In this document: piece by piece, positions 1 to 8,192 of the stretch
Layout of the letters: each line of letters starts with the position of its first letter
How positions within the stretch are numbered: the first letter of the stretch is position 1
DNA from: Fidelibacterota bacterium
Lineage (GTDB): Bacteria > Fidelibacterota > Marinisomatia > Marinisomatales > UBA1611
Assembly (NCBI GenBank): GCA_016784605.1
Contig: JADHUI010000017.1
Location: forward strand, 1-59,399
Length of the DNA stretch: 59,399 bases
Reading direction: 5' to 3'
Made by a program: the position numbers and the translations under genes
Notes under the pieces: generated by a model
Seen by the model: the letters and a program-made list of their open reading frames with translations, nothing else
Database searches by the model: none
What the model was told of the DNA's origin: nothing

Positions 1-1513
1 TTTTCAGTTTTTTATCTCGTTGAAACATCCATTGTTTCATCGTTCCATCTTTTAAACCTAATAATCGATCCGCTTTTGCCTTGTTCCCATCTGCTACTTC
101 CAAAGCATGAAGTCTCAATTTTGTAATAAAATCATTGGCATCAAAAGGTAATTCCGGGAAATCATAATCTAATCTTAAATGTTTATCATTGGGTTTCAAA
201 ATTTCCGGTATATCATCCCACGTGAGATGTGTATCTTTAAACTTTCGACAAATTCGCTCAATCCACATTTCTAATTGACGCACATTCCCGGGCCAAGCAT
301 ATTGTTTTAATTGCTCATAAACCTTCCTGTCAAAAGAAACATTCTTATTTACTTTATTTAGAAAATAATCTATAAAAAATGGGATGTCACTTTTCCGCTC
401 TCTCAATGCTGGCAATTTAATAATTTCATGAAATCGATCTTTTAAATCTGGGCGAAAAATATCCTTATCATAAATGTCCATATTGGTAGCGGCTACGACT
501 TGGATTTGAGATATATTAATTTTGTTGTCGCCGACGCGTTTCCATTCACCAAATTGTAAGAAACGAAGAAATACACTTTGATTCTTTAACGAGATATTTC
601 CGATCTCATCTAAATAAAGCATTTTACCATCACATTGCTCCACGATTCCTGTTTTCGTTTGATTGGCTCCAGTGAATGCCCCTTTAATGTGTCCAAATAA
701 TTCGCTTAATATTAATTCATCGCTAAACGTTCCACTATCAAAGACATTTAATTCTCTATCAATATCTTTTCGATGAATGTCCCAAATTGCTTTAGCAACC
801 ACATCTTTTCCTGTCCCTGGTTCGCCTAAAATTAACACATGAGTTTCTTTGTCAATTAATTCAATAATTTGTTCTTTAATATCTCGGATTAGTTTTGATT
901 TTCCAATAAGCTTAGGAATCGTATCATCTTTTTCTGCTATGGATTTTTCATCCTTTAATATTTTTAATTCACGGTTTACACGATTCAAGGCTCGTTTTTC
1001 TTTAGATGGTGTATTGATTTCAGGAAAATCATCAATATCCAAATCAACTTCCTGACATGTTTTACCATATTTTTGCTGAAACCGTGGCTCAAATGATTGT
1101 ACTAACTTTGCATTAGAAATTAATCCGGACTTTTGGAGCAAAACCCAACAAGTGGACATAGTAGGTGTACCGGATGTAATATTTATAATTTTGAGGTCAT
1201 CTTTGATATTGTCCTTTTCAATGGCGGTTTGTGTCTCATCCAACATGGTTTTATAAACGAGATCAAAATCCACGGGACTCTCAATATCCATTTCAATAAT
1301 GGAGACAGACAAATCTTTTTTCTCTGCTTGCATACGCCGCCTAATCTTTTCTGCAGTTTGCGTGTAGGAGAAATTGGGCTTGTCAGGCGATGAAAAAATA
1401 TAGACTGCATCAATATCATCTTTATAATGGAAAAATATGGTTAAAGCGGCACCAAACCCGGGTTGTTTTGGATCAATGGCATCATGATTTCCAATAATAG
1501 TGAAATATTTCAT
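1..1513 (-). CDS. Sigma-54-dependent activator with N-terminal CARF (RtcR-type) domain, 3' end cut by window edge
   Basis: This bacterial enhancer-binding protein is read on the minus strand from an ATG at 1513, and 504 codons are visible before the left edge. Residues 1-165 resemble the CARF sensor of RtcR, with the signature SPVDFDLVYK near 79 and NITSGTPTM at 111-119; CARF domains bind cyclic oligonucleotides or RNA-end ligands. Residues 200-440 are the AAA+ sigma-54 contact domain: Walker A GEPGTGKD at 230, GAFTGA at 278, Walker B LYLDE at 299, arginine-finger region FRPDLKDRF at 353, and WPGNVRQLE at 407. A Fis-type helix-turn-helix lies at about 465-495, so only a few C-terminal residues are missing. 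The target genes are not visible; in Proteobacteria RtcR controls the rtcBA RNA-ligase operon. Calling it RtcR itself would be too strong. Confidence 0.88.
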   Translation of the reverse strand, partial: MKYFTIIGNHDAIDPKQPGFGAALTIFFHYKDDIDAVYIFSSPDKPNFSYTQTAEKIRRRMQAEKKDLSVSIIEMDIESPVDFDLVYKTMLDETQTAIEKDNIKDDLKIINITSGTPTMSTCWVLLQKSGLISNAKLVQSFEPRFQQKYGKTCQEVDLDIDDFPEINTPSKEKRALNRVNRELKILKDEKSIAEKDDTIPKLIGKSKLIRDIKEQIIELIDKETHVLILGEPGTGKDVVAKAIWDIHRKDIDRELNVFDSGTFSDELILSELFGHIKGAFTGANQTKTGIVEQCDGKMLYLDEIGNISLKNQSVFLRFLQFGEWKRVGDNKINISQIQVVAATNMDIYDKDIFRPDLKDRFHEIIKLPALRERKSDIPFFIDYFLNKVNKNVSFDRKVYEQLKQYAWPGNVRQLEMWIERICRKFKDTHLTWDDIPEILKPNDKHLRLDYDFPELPFDANDFITKLRLHALEVADGNKAKADRLLGLKDGTMKQWMFQRDKKLK

Positions 1514-1820
1514 TCATCAACTTACCTATTAAAGGGTTAGTTTTATAACGATATCTTATAATTCAATAATCTCACAACAACAATAACCGAATCAACTGCC
1601 CCGGGCACCCGCCAAATACCGGATATTAAATTTTAAATGATTTTTCTATTATTTGCCATTTTTGTATTTCTAATGGAACTCGTATAGTATCCTCACTGTA
1701 ATAGTATATGTTTAGATAATTAGGCCCCAATGTGGGGAAAGTAAGAGGTAGCCGGAGGATTGTTCTTTTTAGAACGGTTTTGCGGCTATTTCTTTTTAAT
1801 AACATAATAAGGAGTACACT
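1514..1820. other. Divergent intergenic region between CARF-sigma54 regulator and VIT/VWA gene
   Basis: This 307-base gap must hold the promoters of both divergent genes. A TATAGT hexamer at 1683-1688 and GATAAT at 1715-1720 are possible -10 elements for the plus-strand gene, but no good -35 partner is seen. Two hairpins follow just before the gene. No convincing sigma-54 (-24/-12) site and no small gene with a ribosome binding site were seen. Confidence 0.5.
1725..1788 (+). promoter_or_regulatory. Two stem-loops in the 5' leader of the VIT/VWA gene
   Basis: CCCC at 1725-1728 pairs with GGGG at 1734-1737. A longer element follows: TAGCCG at 1749-1754 pairs with CGGCTA at 1783-1788, and inside it GTTCT at 1762-1766 pairs with AGAAC at 1771-1775 around a TTTT loop. 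A T-rich run comes after the outer stem, so an attenuator is possible, but the run is interrupted. The start codon is at 1821 with an AAGGAG-type site before it. The function is unknown. Confidence 0.4.
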
Positions 1821-3905
1821 ATGGCTAAAATGTACCTATTCTTTTTTCAATTTCTCTTTTTGGTCTCTATTGGATTTTCAGATACCAAATCAACCTCTAT
1901 TCGAATGCAGGATATACAATCTGGATCAATGGTCTATAAAGATGAGTCCACTCAAATGGTACACCCTTTGCAGGTTGTGGAAACTGATGTAAAAATACAT
2001 ATTGTAGGTATGGCGGTAAATGCCACGATTGACCAAATTTTCACCAATACTCAACAAATGCCAATAGAAGCTATTTATGTATTTCCTTTACCGGAAGAAG
2101 CGGCCGTTTATAGTATGCAAATGCTTATAGGTGACCGATTAATTGAAAGTAAAATCAAAAAAAAATCAGAAGCCAAAAAGGAGTATGAAAAAGCGAAAAA
2201 AGAAGGAAAACGAGCCAGCTTAACCGAACAGGAACGACCCAATATATTTACTCATTCTGTAGCGAATATTCTACCGGGAGATACGATAATTGTACGATTA
2301 AAATATGTGGATATTGTTCACTATAAAGATAACCATTTTTCATTTCGATTTCCGACTGTTGTTGGACCCAGATATATTCCGGGAGAAACCATCCAAGGCT
2401 ACTCAGGATCCGGGTGGGCATTTGATACAAATCAAGTTCCTGATGCAAGCCGAATTACGCCACCCATTTTAAGAAACAATGAACTCGAACGTGGGTCTGT
2501 GTCACTTGCTCTAAATATTGATATGGGTTTAGCCATTGATGAAGTTGAATCACTCTCTCATTCAATACAAGTAAAGGACTTAGGCTTTGGAAAAAGAAAA
2601 GTATTACTCAATACCCATAAAGAAATTCCTAATCGAGATTTTCATTTAACCATATCTCTAAAACAAGGGAGTGAACCAAAAGCGGCCTTTTTTTCTACTC
2701 AAAAAGATAATGACCCTTATTTTATGCTCATGGCTGTCCCTCCTACCCAATCTGATGATACTACGCTTCCAAAGGAAATTATATTTATTGTGGATGTATC
2801 CGGTTCCATGCAAGGGGAATCTATCCGGCAAGCAAAACAGGGAGTCATGACAGCTATTCAATCTTTAAAACATACAGATTCATTCAATATTATAGCATTT
2901 AGTGATAGGTATAATTCATTTTCACCGGATCCGGTACAAGTGACAGAACAAAGTAAAGCAATCGCTATTCAATATATTCAAAATTTAAATGCAGGCGGTG
3001 GGACGGAAGTTTTATCTGCTCTAGAGGAAGGACTCCGGCAATCCAATCAATCATCATCTGTTCCTATGATATTTCTTTTAACAGATGGATCGGTTGGAAA
3101 TGAATCAAAAGTCATTCAATCGATTCATTCTCATTTAGGGAAAACGAGAATATTCCCAATTGGCATTGGATCAGCGCCAAACTCATTTTTACTTCGAAAG
3201 GTGGCAGAACTCGGACGTGGAACATTTACGTATATATCTTCCCCAAGTGAAGTGTCCACAAAAATACAATCATTATACCAAAAGATAGAAAATCCCATTA
3301 TTACCAATATTCAACTCAGCATGAATGATTCATATGAATTGGTCCCGAAACAAATACCCGATTTATTCCAAGGAGAACCATTAATTGTTTTTGGAAAAAT
3401 GCCTAGCACCCAAACAAATCATATTTCATTTACGGGAAAAACACCCAATGGTATCATGCAGTTAAACTTTCCCATAGACTTTAATACGGGACAAAAAGAA
3501 TCAGCCATTTCTACGTTGTGGGGAAGAAAAAAAATATCAAGTCTTATGAATGAATATCGTTTGGGGAATACATCTGTAAAACAATCCATCATTGATGTAG
3601 CTATGGATCATAATCTTATTACAAAATTTACATCTTTCATTGCCATCGAAAACCAAATTGTAAATCCTTCCAATCAAGTAGCTAAAGTAGCCATCCCTGT
3701 TCCGTTACCAAAAGGTTGGGATTATGATGCCATTTTTAATCATCCAAATCAGTACAAATTACACTTCGCTTCTAACCAAATGGATACACCCAAAAACAAA
3801 CGGATGCGATTACCGCAAACGGCTACATCCTATCCGTTGCAGTTAATGGTTGGATTAATTCTTCTATTTATTGGAGTTACAGCAAGGAGGATTCTCTATG
3901 TTTAA
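1821..3905 (+). CDS. VIT and von Willebrand factor A domain surface protein, sortase substrate
   Basis: This is an exported protein of 694 residues. A signal peptide spans about residues 1-19. A VIT (vault/inter-alpha-trypsin) domain covers about 30-170. A VWA domain begins near residue 320 with the metal-binding motif DVSGS and a later LLTDGS. The C-terminus holds LPQTA at 664-668, a hydrophobic helix and an ARR basic end, which is a textbook sortase sorting signal of LPXTG type. It overlaps the start of the sortase gene by 8 bases. The architecture and partner match the known marine sortase-target family that travels with class GN sortases in Gram-negative bacteria. Its likely role is a metal-dependent adhesion or protein-binding surface protein; the ligand is unknown. 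Confidence 0.93.
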   Translation: MAKMYLFFFQFLFLVSIGFSDTKSTSIRMQDIQSGSMVYKDESTQMVHPLQVVETDVKIHIVGMAVNATIDQIFTNTQQMPIEAIYVFPLPEEAAVYSMQMLIGDRLIESKIKKKSEAKKEYEKAKKEGKRASLTEQERPNIFTHSVANILPGDTIIVRLKYVDIVHYKDNHFSFRFPTVVGPRYIPGETIQGYSGSGWAFDTNQVPDASRITPPILRNNELERGSVSLALNIDMGLAIDEVESLSHSIQVKDLGFGKRKVLLNTHKEIPNRDFHLTISLKQGSEPKAAFFSTQKDNDPYFMLMAVPPTQSDDTTLPKEIIFIVDVSGSMQGESIRQAKQGVMTAIQSLKHTDSFNIIAFSDRYNSFSPDPVQVTEQSKAIAIQYIQNLNAGGGTEVLSALEEGLRQSNQSSSVPMIFLLTDGSVGNESKVIQSIHSHLGKTRIFPIGIGSAPNSFLLRKVAELGRGTFTYISSPSEVSTKIQSLYQKIENPIITNIQLSMNDSYELVPKQIPDLFQGEPLIVFGKMPSTQTNHISFTGKTPNGIMQLNFPIDFNTGQKESAISTLWGRKKISSLMNEYRLGNTSVKQSIIDVAMDHNLITKFTSFIAIENQIVNPSNQVAKVAIPVPLPKGWDYDAIFNHPNQYKLHFASNQMDTPKNKRMRLPQTATSYPLQLMVGLILLFIGVTARRILYV

Positions 3906-4488
3906 TATGAAAAAATGGATTTTTATTCTCCCCCTTCTCTTTATTGGAGTTGGGCTCTTTTTTGCGGGGAAATCATTCTACTACTATTCAAAAAGTATTG
4001 CTGCATATCATTTTATAGAAAATGCATGGGAAGATACAAAAGAGAAAAAAGAAACAACAAAACCTTGGACATGGGCAGATTTTCACCCTGTTGCAAAGCT
4101 CCAAATTGAAAGTATTGATTTACAATGTATTATTATGAATCAAATTTCAGATGAAGCATTAACTTTTGGCCCGGGGCATTTATCTCGCACATCTCTACCA
4201 GGTCAACCGGGGAATATCGTTATTGCAGGTCATCGTGATGGCCATTTTCACAAATTGAATTCTATTCAAGAAAATGATGTTATTTCCATTGAAGGTATTA
4301 ATCAATCTGATTTTTATATTGTTACAGAAATTACGCCTACATCCGGACAAGATATTTATTGGACAGAACAAACGGAAACGGATGTAATAACATTAATTAC
4401 CTGTTATCCATTTCATTATATTGGAGAAGCTGAAGATCGATTTATTGTGCGGGCAGAAAAAATGGATACGTATAGCACCCTTCAATAA
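3898..4488 (+). CDS. Class GN sortase
   Basis: This 196-residue membrane-anchored transpeptidase should cut the LPQTA signal of the preceding VIT/VWA protein and join it to an acceptor. The N-terminus is a single transmembrane anchor (about 5-25). The catalytic triad is visible: His112 in IAGHRDGH, Cys169 in LITCYPF and Arg185 in RFIVRAE. The start at 3898 is chosen because AGGAGG lies at 3885-3890; an upstream in-frame TTG lacks such a site. The single-substrate, adjacent-gene arrangement is typical of this sortase class. The stop codon directly abuts the stop of the converging aminotransferase gene, with no bases between. Confidence 0.93.
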   Translation: MFNMKKWIFILPLLFIGVGLFFAGKSFYYYSKSIAAYHFIENAWEDTKEKKETTKPWTWADFHPVAKLQIESIDLQCIIMNQISDEALTFGPGHLSRTSLPGQPGNIVIAGHRDGHFHKLNSIQENDVISIEGINQSDFYIVTEITPTSGQDIYWTEQTETDVITLITCYPFHYIGEAEDRFIVRAEKMDTYSTLQ

Positions 4489-5913
4489 TTATTTCACCAA
4501 TTGAAGCGTTTGGGTTGATGCAAATTCTCCATGAATCATGTGGAGTAAATACATTCCTGAAGCGCTATTTTTTCCAAAAACATTTTTTCCATTCCAAGAT
4601 AATTCATGATTCCCTGGGGTAAGTGTTTGGTTTATCAGAGTTGTGACTCTTCTCCCCAATGTGTCATAAATAATTAATAATGTTTTTTCATTTTCATGAG
4701 TGGTTATTTTTATTTTACATGATTGATTAAATGGATTTGGATAAATGTGTTTTATTCCAGGTGATAGTGGAACAAGATTGGATTGAACAGATACACTTTC
4801 AATTGCATTTCCTAATGCTTCAATAAATCCATTCATTTCATCTATTGTCCCTGTGGAAACGCGTAAATGGTTCGGCATATCCCATCCATGGCGAATAATA
4901 AATCCTGCATCATATAATGCTTCTGCAACCGGCTGTGCTTCAACCCCACAATCCACCATCATAAAACTCGTTTCTGATGGAATATAAGATAATCCTAATG
5001 AGGCAAATCCATCGTAAAGAATGGTTTTAGCTTCTTCGTTTAACGCTAATGTGGCTTCAATATGGTCTGTATCTTCCAATGATGCAATGGCTGCCGCTTG
5101 AGATGTGCGTGTAACGGTTGCATATAATTGAACACTTTCAATTTGGTCCGTGAGTTCAGGAGTAGAAACTGTATATCCAATGCGTTCTCCTGCTAGCCCA
5201 AATACTTTTGAAAATGTTCGAATGACAACAACAGGTTTCCCATCTTGAATGGTTGGAATAACTGTTTCATAATTTGGATCTGTGACATATTCAAAATAGG
5301 CTTCATCCACACATACAACAATATTTTCCGGAACTTGGTCCAGAAAAGATGCAAAATCATTTGATGGTATAATGCGCCCTAATGGATTGTTCGGGTTGAC
5401 TAAAGAAATGAGTGTTGTATTTTCTGTCACTGCATCCAGAATAGCCGTTAAATCAATATCATAGTTTTCATCCAAAGGAACATAGACCGCTGATCCGCCA
5501 TTCTTAATAGCTTGATTCGCAATTTGAGTATAAGATGGATAGGCTGTAATCACTTCATCTTCCGGCCCGACAAAAGCATCAGCCACTTTTTGAATCATTT
5601 CTGTTGCGCCGGCTCCTATACAAAATTGATCCGAATTCATTTCATAATATTCAGCAAGCACAGATTCAACATTGGTATTTAACCAATTTGGGTATCGATG
5701 AGCCAAAACAGCTTCGTCGCGTAATGCCTGTAATCCTAACGGTGATGGACCCAATGGGTTTTCATTATAACAAATGCGTCCCACATAATCTTCAGGTTCA
5801 TCTATGGGTGAAAAAGGCCTAGCCTGGATTCTCCCAACTCCCGGTAACATCATAAAACTGAGTAAACTTGCGGATTTAAAGAAATCTCTTCGTGTAACGG
5901 ATGGTTGTTTCAT
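4489..5913 (-). CDS. Exported HisC-type PLP aminotransferase with Tat signal and type IX-like sorting tail
   Basis: This 474-residue fold-type I PLP enzyme resembles histidinol-phosphate aminotransferases: NPLGPSP near residue 50, NPNNPLG in the middle and the PLP lysine K236 in FSKVFGLAGERIGY. Two features are unusual. The N-terminus is a twin-arginine signal (VTRRDFFKSASLL), and residues from about 385 to the end form a tail beginning IYPNPFNQ and ending in a short beta-rich domain, as in type IX secretion cargo. Export of a folded, cofactor-loaded enzyme fits Tat. The ATG at 5913 is preferred because AAGGAT lies just upstream; a TTG at 5937 is possible. The gene follows alkB by 16 bases. 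A role in cytoplasmic histidine synthesis is unlikely; the substrate is unknown. Confidence 0.85.
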   Translation of the reverse strand: MKQPSVTRRDFFKSASLLSFMMLPGVGRIQARPFSPIDEPEDYVGRICYNENPLGPSPLGLQALRDEAVLAHRYPNWLNTNVESVLAEYYEMNSDQFCIGAGATEMIQKVADAFVGPEDEVITAYPSYTQIANQAIKNGGSAVYVPLDENYDIDLTAILDAVTENTTLISLVNPNNPLGRIIPSNDFASFLDQVPENIVVCVDEAYFEYVTDPNYETVIPTIQDGKPVVVIRTFSKVFGLAGERIGYTVSTPELTDQIESVQLYATVTRTSQAAAIASLEDTDHIEATLALNEEAKTILYDGFASLGLSYIPSETSFMMVDCGVEAQPVAEALYDAGFIIRHGWDMPNHLRVSTGTIDEMNGFIEALGNAIESVSVQSNLVPLSPGIKHIYPNPFNQSCKIKITTHENEKTLLIIYDTLGRRVTTLINQTLTPGNHELSWNGKNVFGKNSASGMYLLHMIHGEFASTQTLQLVK

Positions 5914-5929
5914 TGGATTATCCTTTTTA

Positions 5930-7027
5930 TCATTCAACGCTATATTGATTTTCCCAAATTTCTAGTGGCTTGGAAATAATTTTCATCCACAAGGGTGGAA
6001 TAAGACAAATAAACAAAGTGGTTAAATACCCGAACGGCATTTGGGGTGCATCTGGATATGGATCTAATTCCCAGAATGGGACACGCGGTTTTTCATGATG
6101 GGCCGAATGGCGGGTTAATGAAAAAAGAATTATTCCACTCATTCGCCTATTTGTATTCCAAGAATGTTCAGGGCCAACCGGAGTTTTGGGGTCGCGTTTT
6201 AATCCATAATGTTCCATATAATTCACAATTTCCAAAATGAATTTGGCTAAGATTGCTTGGCTAAAAAACAAGACTAAACCAAACCAACCGCTGGACAGGA
6301 TAAAAATCATACTCCACGAAAATGACATGCTATAACCTGTAATCATTTGGTTGTGAAGTGAGAATAAACGATTATTTTTTCTTTTTAATCGCTTTAATTC
6401 TATTCGCCAAGCATTTATATGACCAAATACAAACGATCGAATAAAAAATGAATATACATTTTCACCTTTATGCGCTGTGGCTGGATCAGCATCCGTTCCA
6501 ACGGTTACATGATGTCCAAAAACATGTTCAATCGAAAAATCGGCATTACAACTGGCCGATAACAACCACCGCCCTTCAATCATAGCTATCTTATTTTTTA
6601 TACGGTGGGTTAATTCGTGGCCCACATTAGTCCCATAACCTGCCACCATAAATCCTACACCTAATACGGCACCTAAATAATCTGTACCTATATTTTGATT
6701 TCTTGCTTCAAGAAAAGAATAGTGAAAAATATTTGAAAGCATTTTCCCTAATCCCAGAAAATCTTCACCACCTTTTCCGCCTGCCCAAGCCAAACTCAAT
6801 AATAATAAAAATATTAAGGGTAGTGCTAAATGGAGTGGTAATTCAACGAACCAAGAATGTGAATAAAGGGGTGTGGATTCATCGTCCCCAAGGAATGCGT
6901 CTCCTCCGATAATGATAATACATAATGTAATAAACCCAAGCCACATCCAATGCCCGCCTAATAGAATGCCTACGATTATTGTGGCCGTTATTAATGGGGT
7001 AATATAATATTTTAACGTGTGAAACAT
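5930..7027 (-). CDS. alkB: AlkB-type membrane di-iron hydroxylase (alkane 1-monooxygenase family)
   Basis: This 365-residue integral membrane protein belongs to the AlkB/fatty-acid desaturase superfamily that inserts oxygen at the end of alkyl chains using a di-iron centre. All histidine boxes are present: HELTH at 137, EHVFGHH near 168-174 and RHSAHHEKP near 310, plus the AlkB-specific NYMEHYG motif near 265. Several hydrophobic helices occupy the first 120 residues and residues 210-260. In the first box HELTHR replaces the more common HELGHK. No rubredoxin or rubredoxin reductase is encoded nearby, so electron donors must lie elsewhere. It sits directly upstream of the exported aminotransferase and is probably co-transcribed. 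The substrate could be alkanes or another alkyl lipid. Confidence 0.88.
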   Translation of the reverse strand: MFHTLKYYITPLITATIIVGILLGGHWMWLGFITLCIIIIGGDAFLGDDESTPLYSHSWFVELPLHLALPLIFLLLLSLAWAGGKGGEDFLGLGKMLSNIFHYSFLEARNQNIGTDYLGAVLGVGFMVAGYGTNVGHELTHRIKNKIAMIEGRWLLSASCNADFSIEHVFGHHVTVGTDADPATAHKGENVYSFFIRSFVFGHINAWRIELKRLKRKNNRLFSLHNQMITGYSMSFSWSMIFILSSGWFGLVLFFSQAILAKFILEIVNYMEHYGLKRDPKTPVGPEHSWNTNRRMSGIILFSLTRHSAHHEKPRVPFWELDPYPDAPQMPFGYLTTLFICLIPPLWMKIISKPLEIWENQYSVE

Positions 7028-7091
7028 TTCACCATTTCAAATGAACGATGAATGAATTTATAAAGAAAAGTTGAAAAGAACCCTAAATGGG

Positions 7092-8174
7092 TTAATTTAG
7101 AATCATCAGTTCTTTTGATGTTTGATTCAAAACTTCACATCCATCTTTTTGAATAATAACATCGTCCTCAATACGGACACCGCCCCATTCTGGGATATAT
7201 ATTCCAGGTTCAATGGTAACGACATAATTTTCTTTTAAAACATCCTGACTCACAGCGCTTAATCGCGGCATAGTGTGAATCTCTAAACCAAGCCCATGAC
7301 CTGTTGAATGAATATAATATTCTCCATATCCAGCACCATCAATATGATTTCGGGTTAATGCATCTGCATCTTTACAGGACAATCCTGCCTTTACGCCATC
7401 CAATCCTTTTTGTTGAGCCTCCTTCACAATATCATAAATTTCACGATGGCGGTCGGTCGCTCGGCCAACAACAGGCGTGCGAGTCATATCTGCATGATAT
7501 CCGGCATATTTGGCGGCTGCATCAATCACAATAAAATCTCCTTTTGCGAATGTTCGCTCGCCAGCTACAGCATGGGGTAGAGCACTATTAGATCCTGTTG
7601 CAACGATTGGAGAATATGCTTCTCCATCTCCATATGCCCTGTATCGAAATGATAATTCATTGGCAATTTCTTTTTCTGTAACGCCAACCTTTATCATAGG
7701 TAAAACTTCTTTATACACTTGGTCGGTAATTTCAACTGCCGTACGCAAAGCATCCAACTCTTGCTCATCTTTTACAGCTGCTAATTCTTCCACCATTCGA
7801 TTTGTTTTTTCCCATTGGATTTTCGGGAAAGCCTTTTTCATATTTTCAAATAAATTCACTGAGACAAAATCAGATTCAAACCCAATAGATATGCCACTTA
7901 TGAGACCGCTATTATTCGCCATCATCTTTAGATGGCTTTCATTACCAATAAAACATTGGAATCCCTTTACTTCACTTTTTGATTGGGTTAAATAACGCCC
8001 GTCAGAAAAAAAATGTTGGCTATCCATTGTAACTAAACACGATCCGGCTGAACCTGTGAATCCTGATATATATCTTACATTGGTTAAATTGGTAATATAA
8101 ATACCATCAAGATTTTGTTTCGATAAAGATTCTTTTAACCGTTCAAGACGATTAGCATAAATAAGGTTACTCAT
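7092..8174 (-). CDS. M24 family aminopeptidase P-type (Xaa-Pro) peptidase
   Basis: This 360-residue cytoplasmic metallopeptidase removes N-terminal residues before proline. The N-terminal creatinase-like domain (about 1-125) contains NVRYISGFTGS. The C-terminal pita-bread domain carries the five metal ligands: Asp in VIDAAAKY, Asp in GYHADMTRTP, His in HSTGHGLGLEIH, Glu in TIEPGIYIP and Glu in GVRIEDDV. Length and motifs match the short bacterial PepQ/PapA-like group. It begins 18 bases after the TPR gene, on the same strand. No signal peptide is present. Confidence 0.92.
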   Translation of the reverse strand: MSNLIYANRLERLKESLSKQNLDGIYITNLTNVRYISGFTGSAGSCLVTMDSQHFFSDGRYLTQSKSEVKGFQCFIGNESHLKMMANNSGLISGISIGFESDFVSVNLFENMKKAFPKIQWEKTNRMVEELAAVKDEQELDALRTAVEITDQVYKEVLPMIKVGVTEKEIANELSFRYRAYGDGEAYSPIVATGSNSALPHAVAGERTFAKGDFIVIDAAAKYAGYHADMTRTPVVGRATDRHREIYDIVKEAQQKGLDGVKAGLSCKDADALTRNHIDGAGYGEYYIHSTGHGLGLEIHTMPRLSAVSQDVLKENYVVTIEPGIYIPEWGGVRIEDDVIIQKDGCEVLNQTSKELMILN

Positions 8175-8192
8175 ATTTTGGTATTTGTAGGG

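Noticed and set aside
1674-1690. Possible sigma-54 site TGGAAC-N5-TAGT upstream of the VIT/VWA gene, opposite a sigma-54 activator
   Set aside because: The spacing fits but the -12 element has GT in place of the near-invariant GC, and the overall match is weak.
1762-1775. Shared half-sites (GTTCT/AGAAC) between the VIT leader and the rho leader as one regulon
   Set aside because: Orientation and spacer differ (GTTCT-tttt-AGAAC versus AGAAC-tat-GTTCT) and 5-base arms arise by chance.
3871-3897. Longer N-terminus for the sortase from a TTG
   Set aside because: The AGGAGG site at 3885-3890 sits correctly for the ATG at 3898, and the extension has no signal character.
7510-7995. 161-codon plus-strand frame inside the M24 peptidase gene
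   Set aside because: It is the reverse-strand shadow of a well-conserved peptidase and has no family features.
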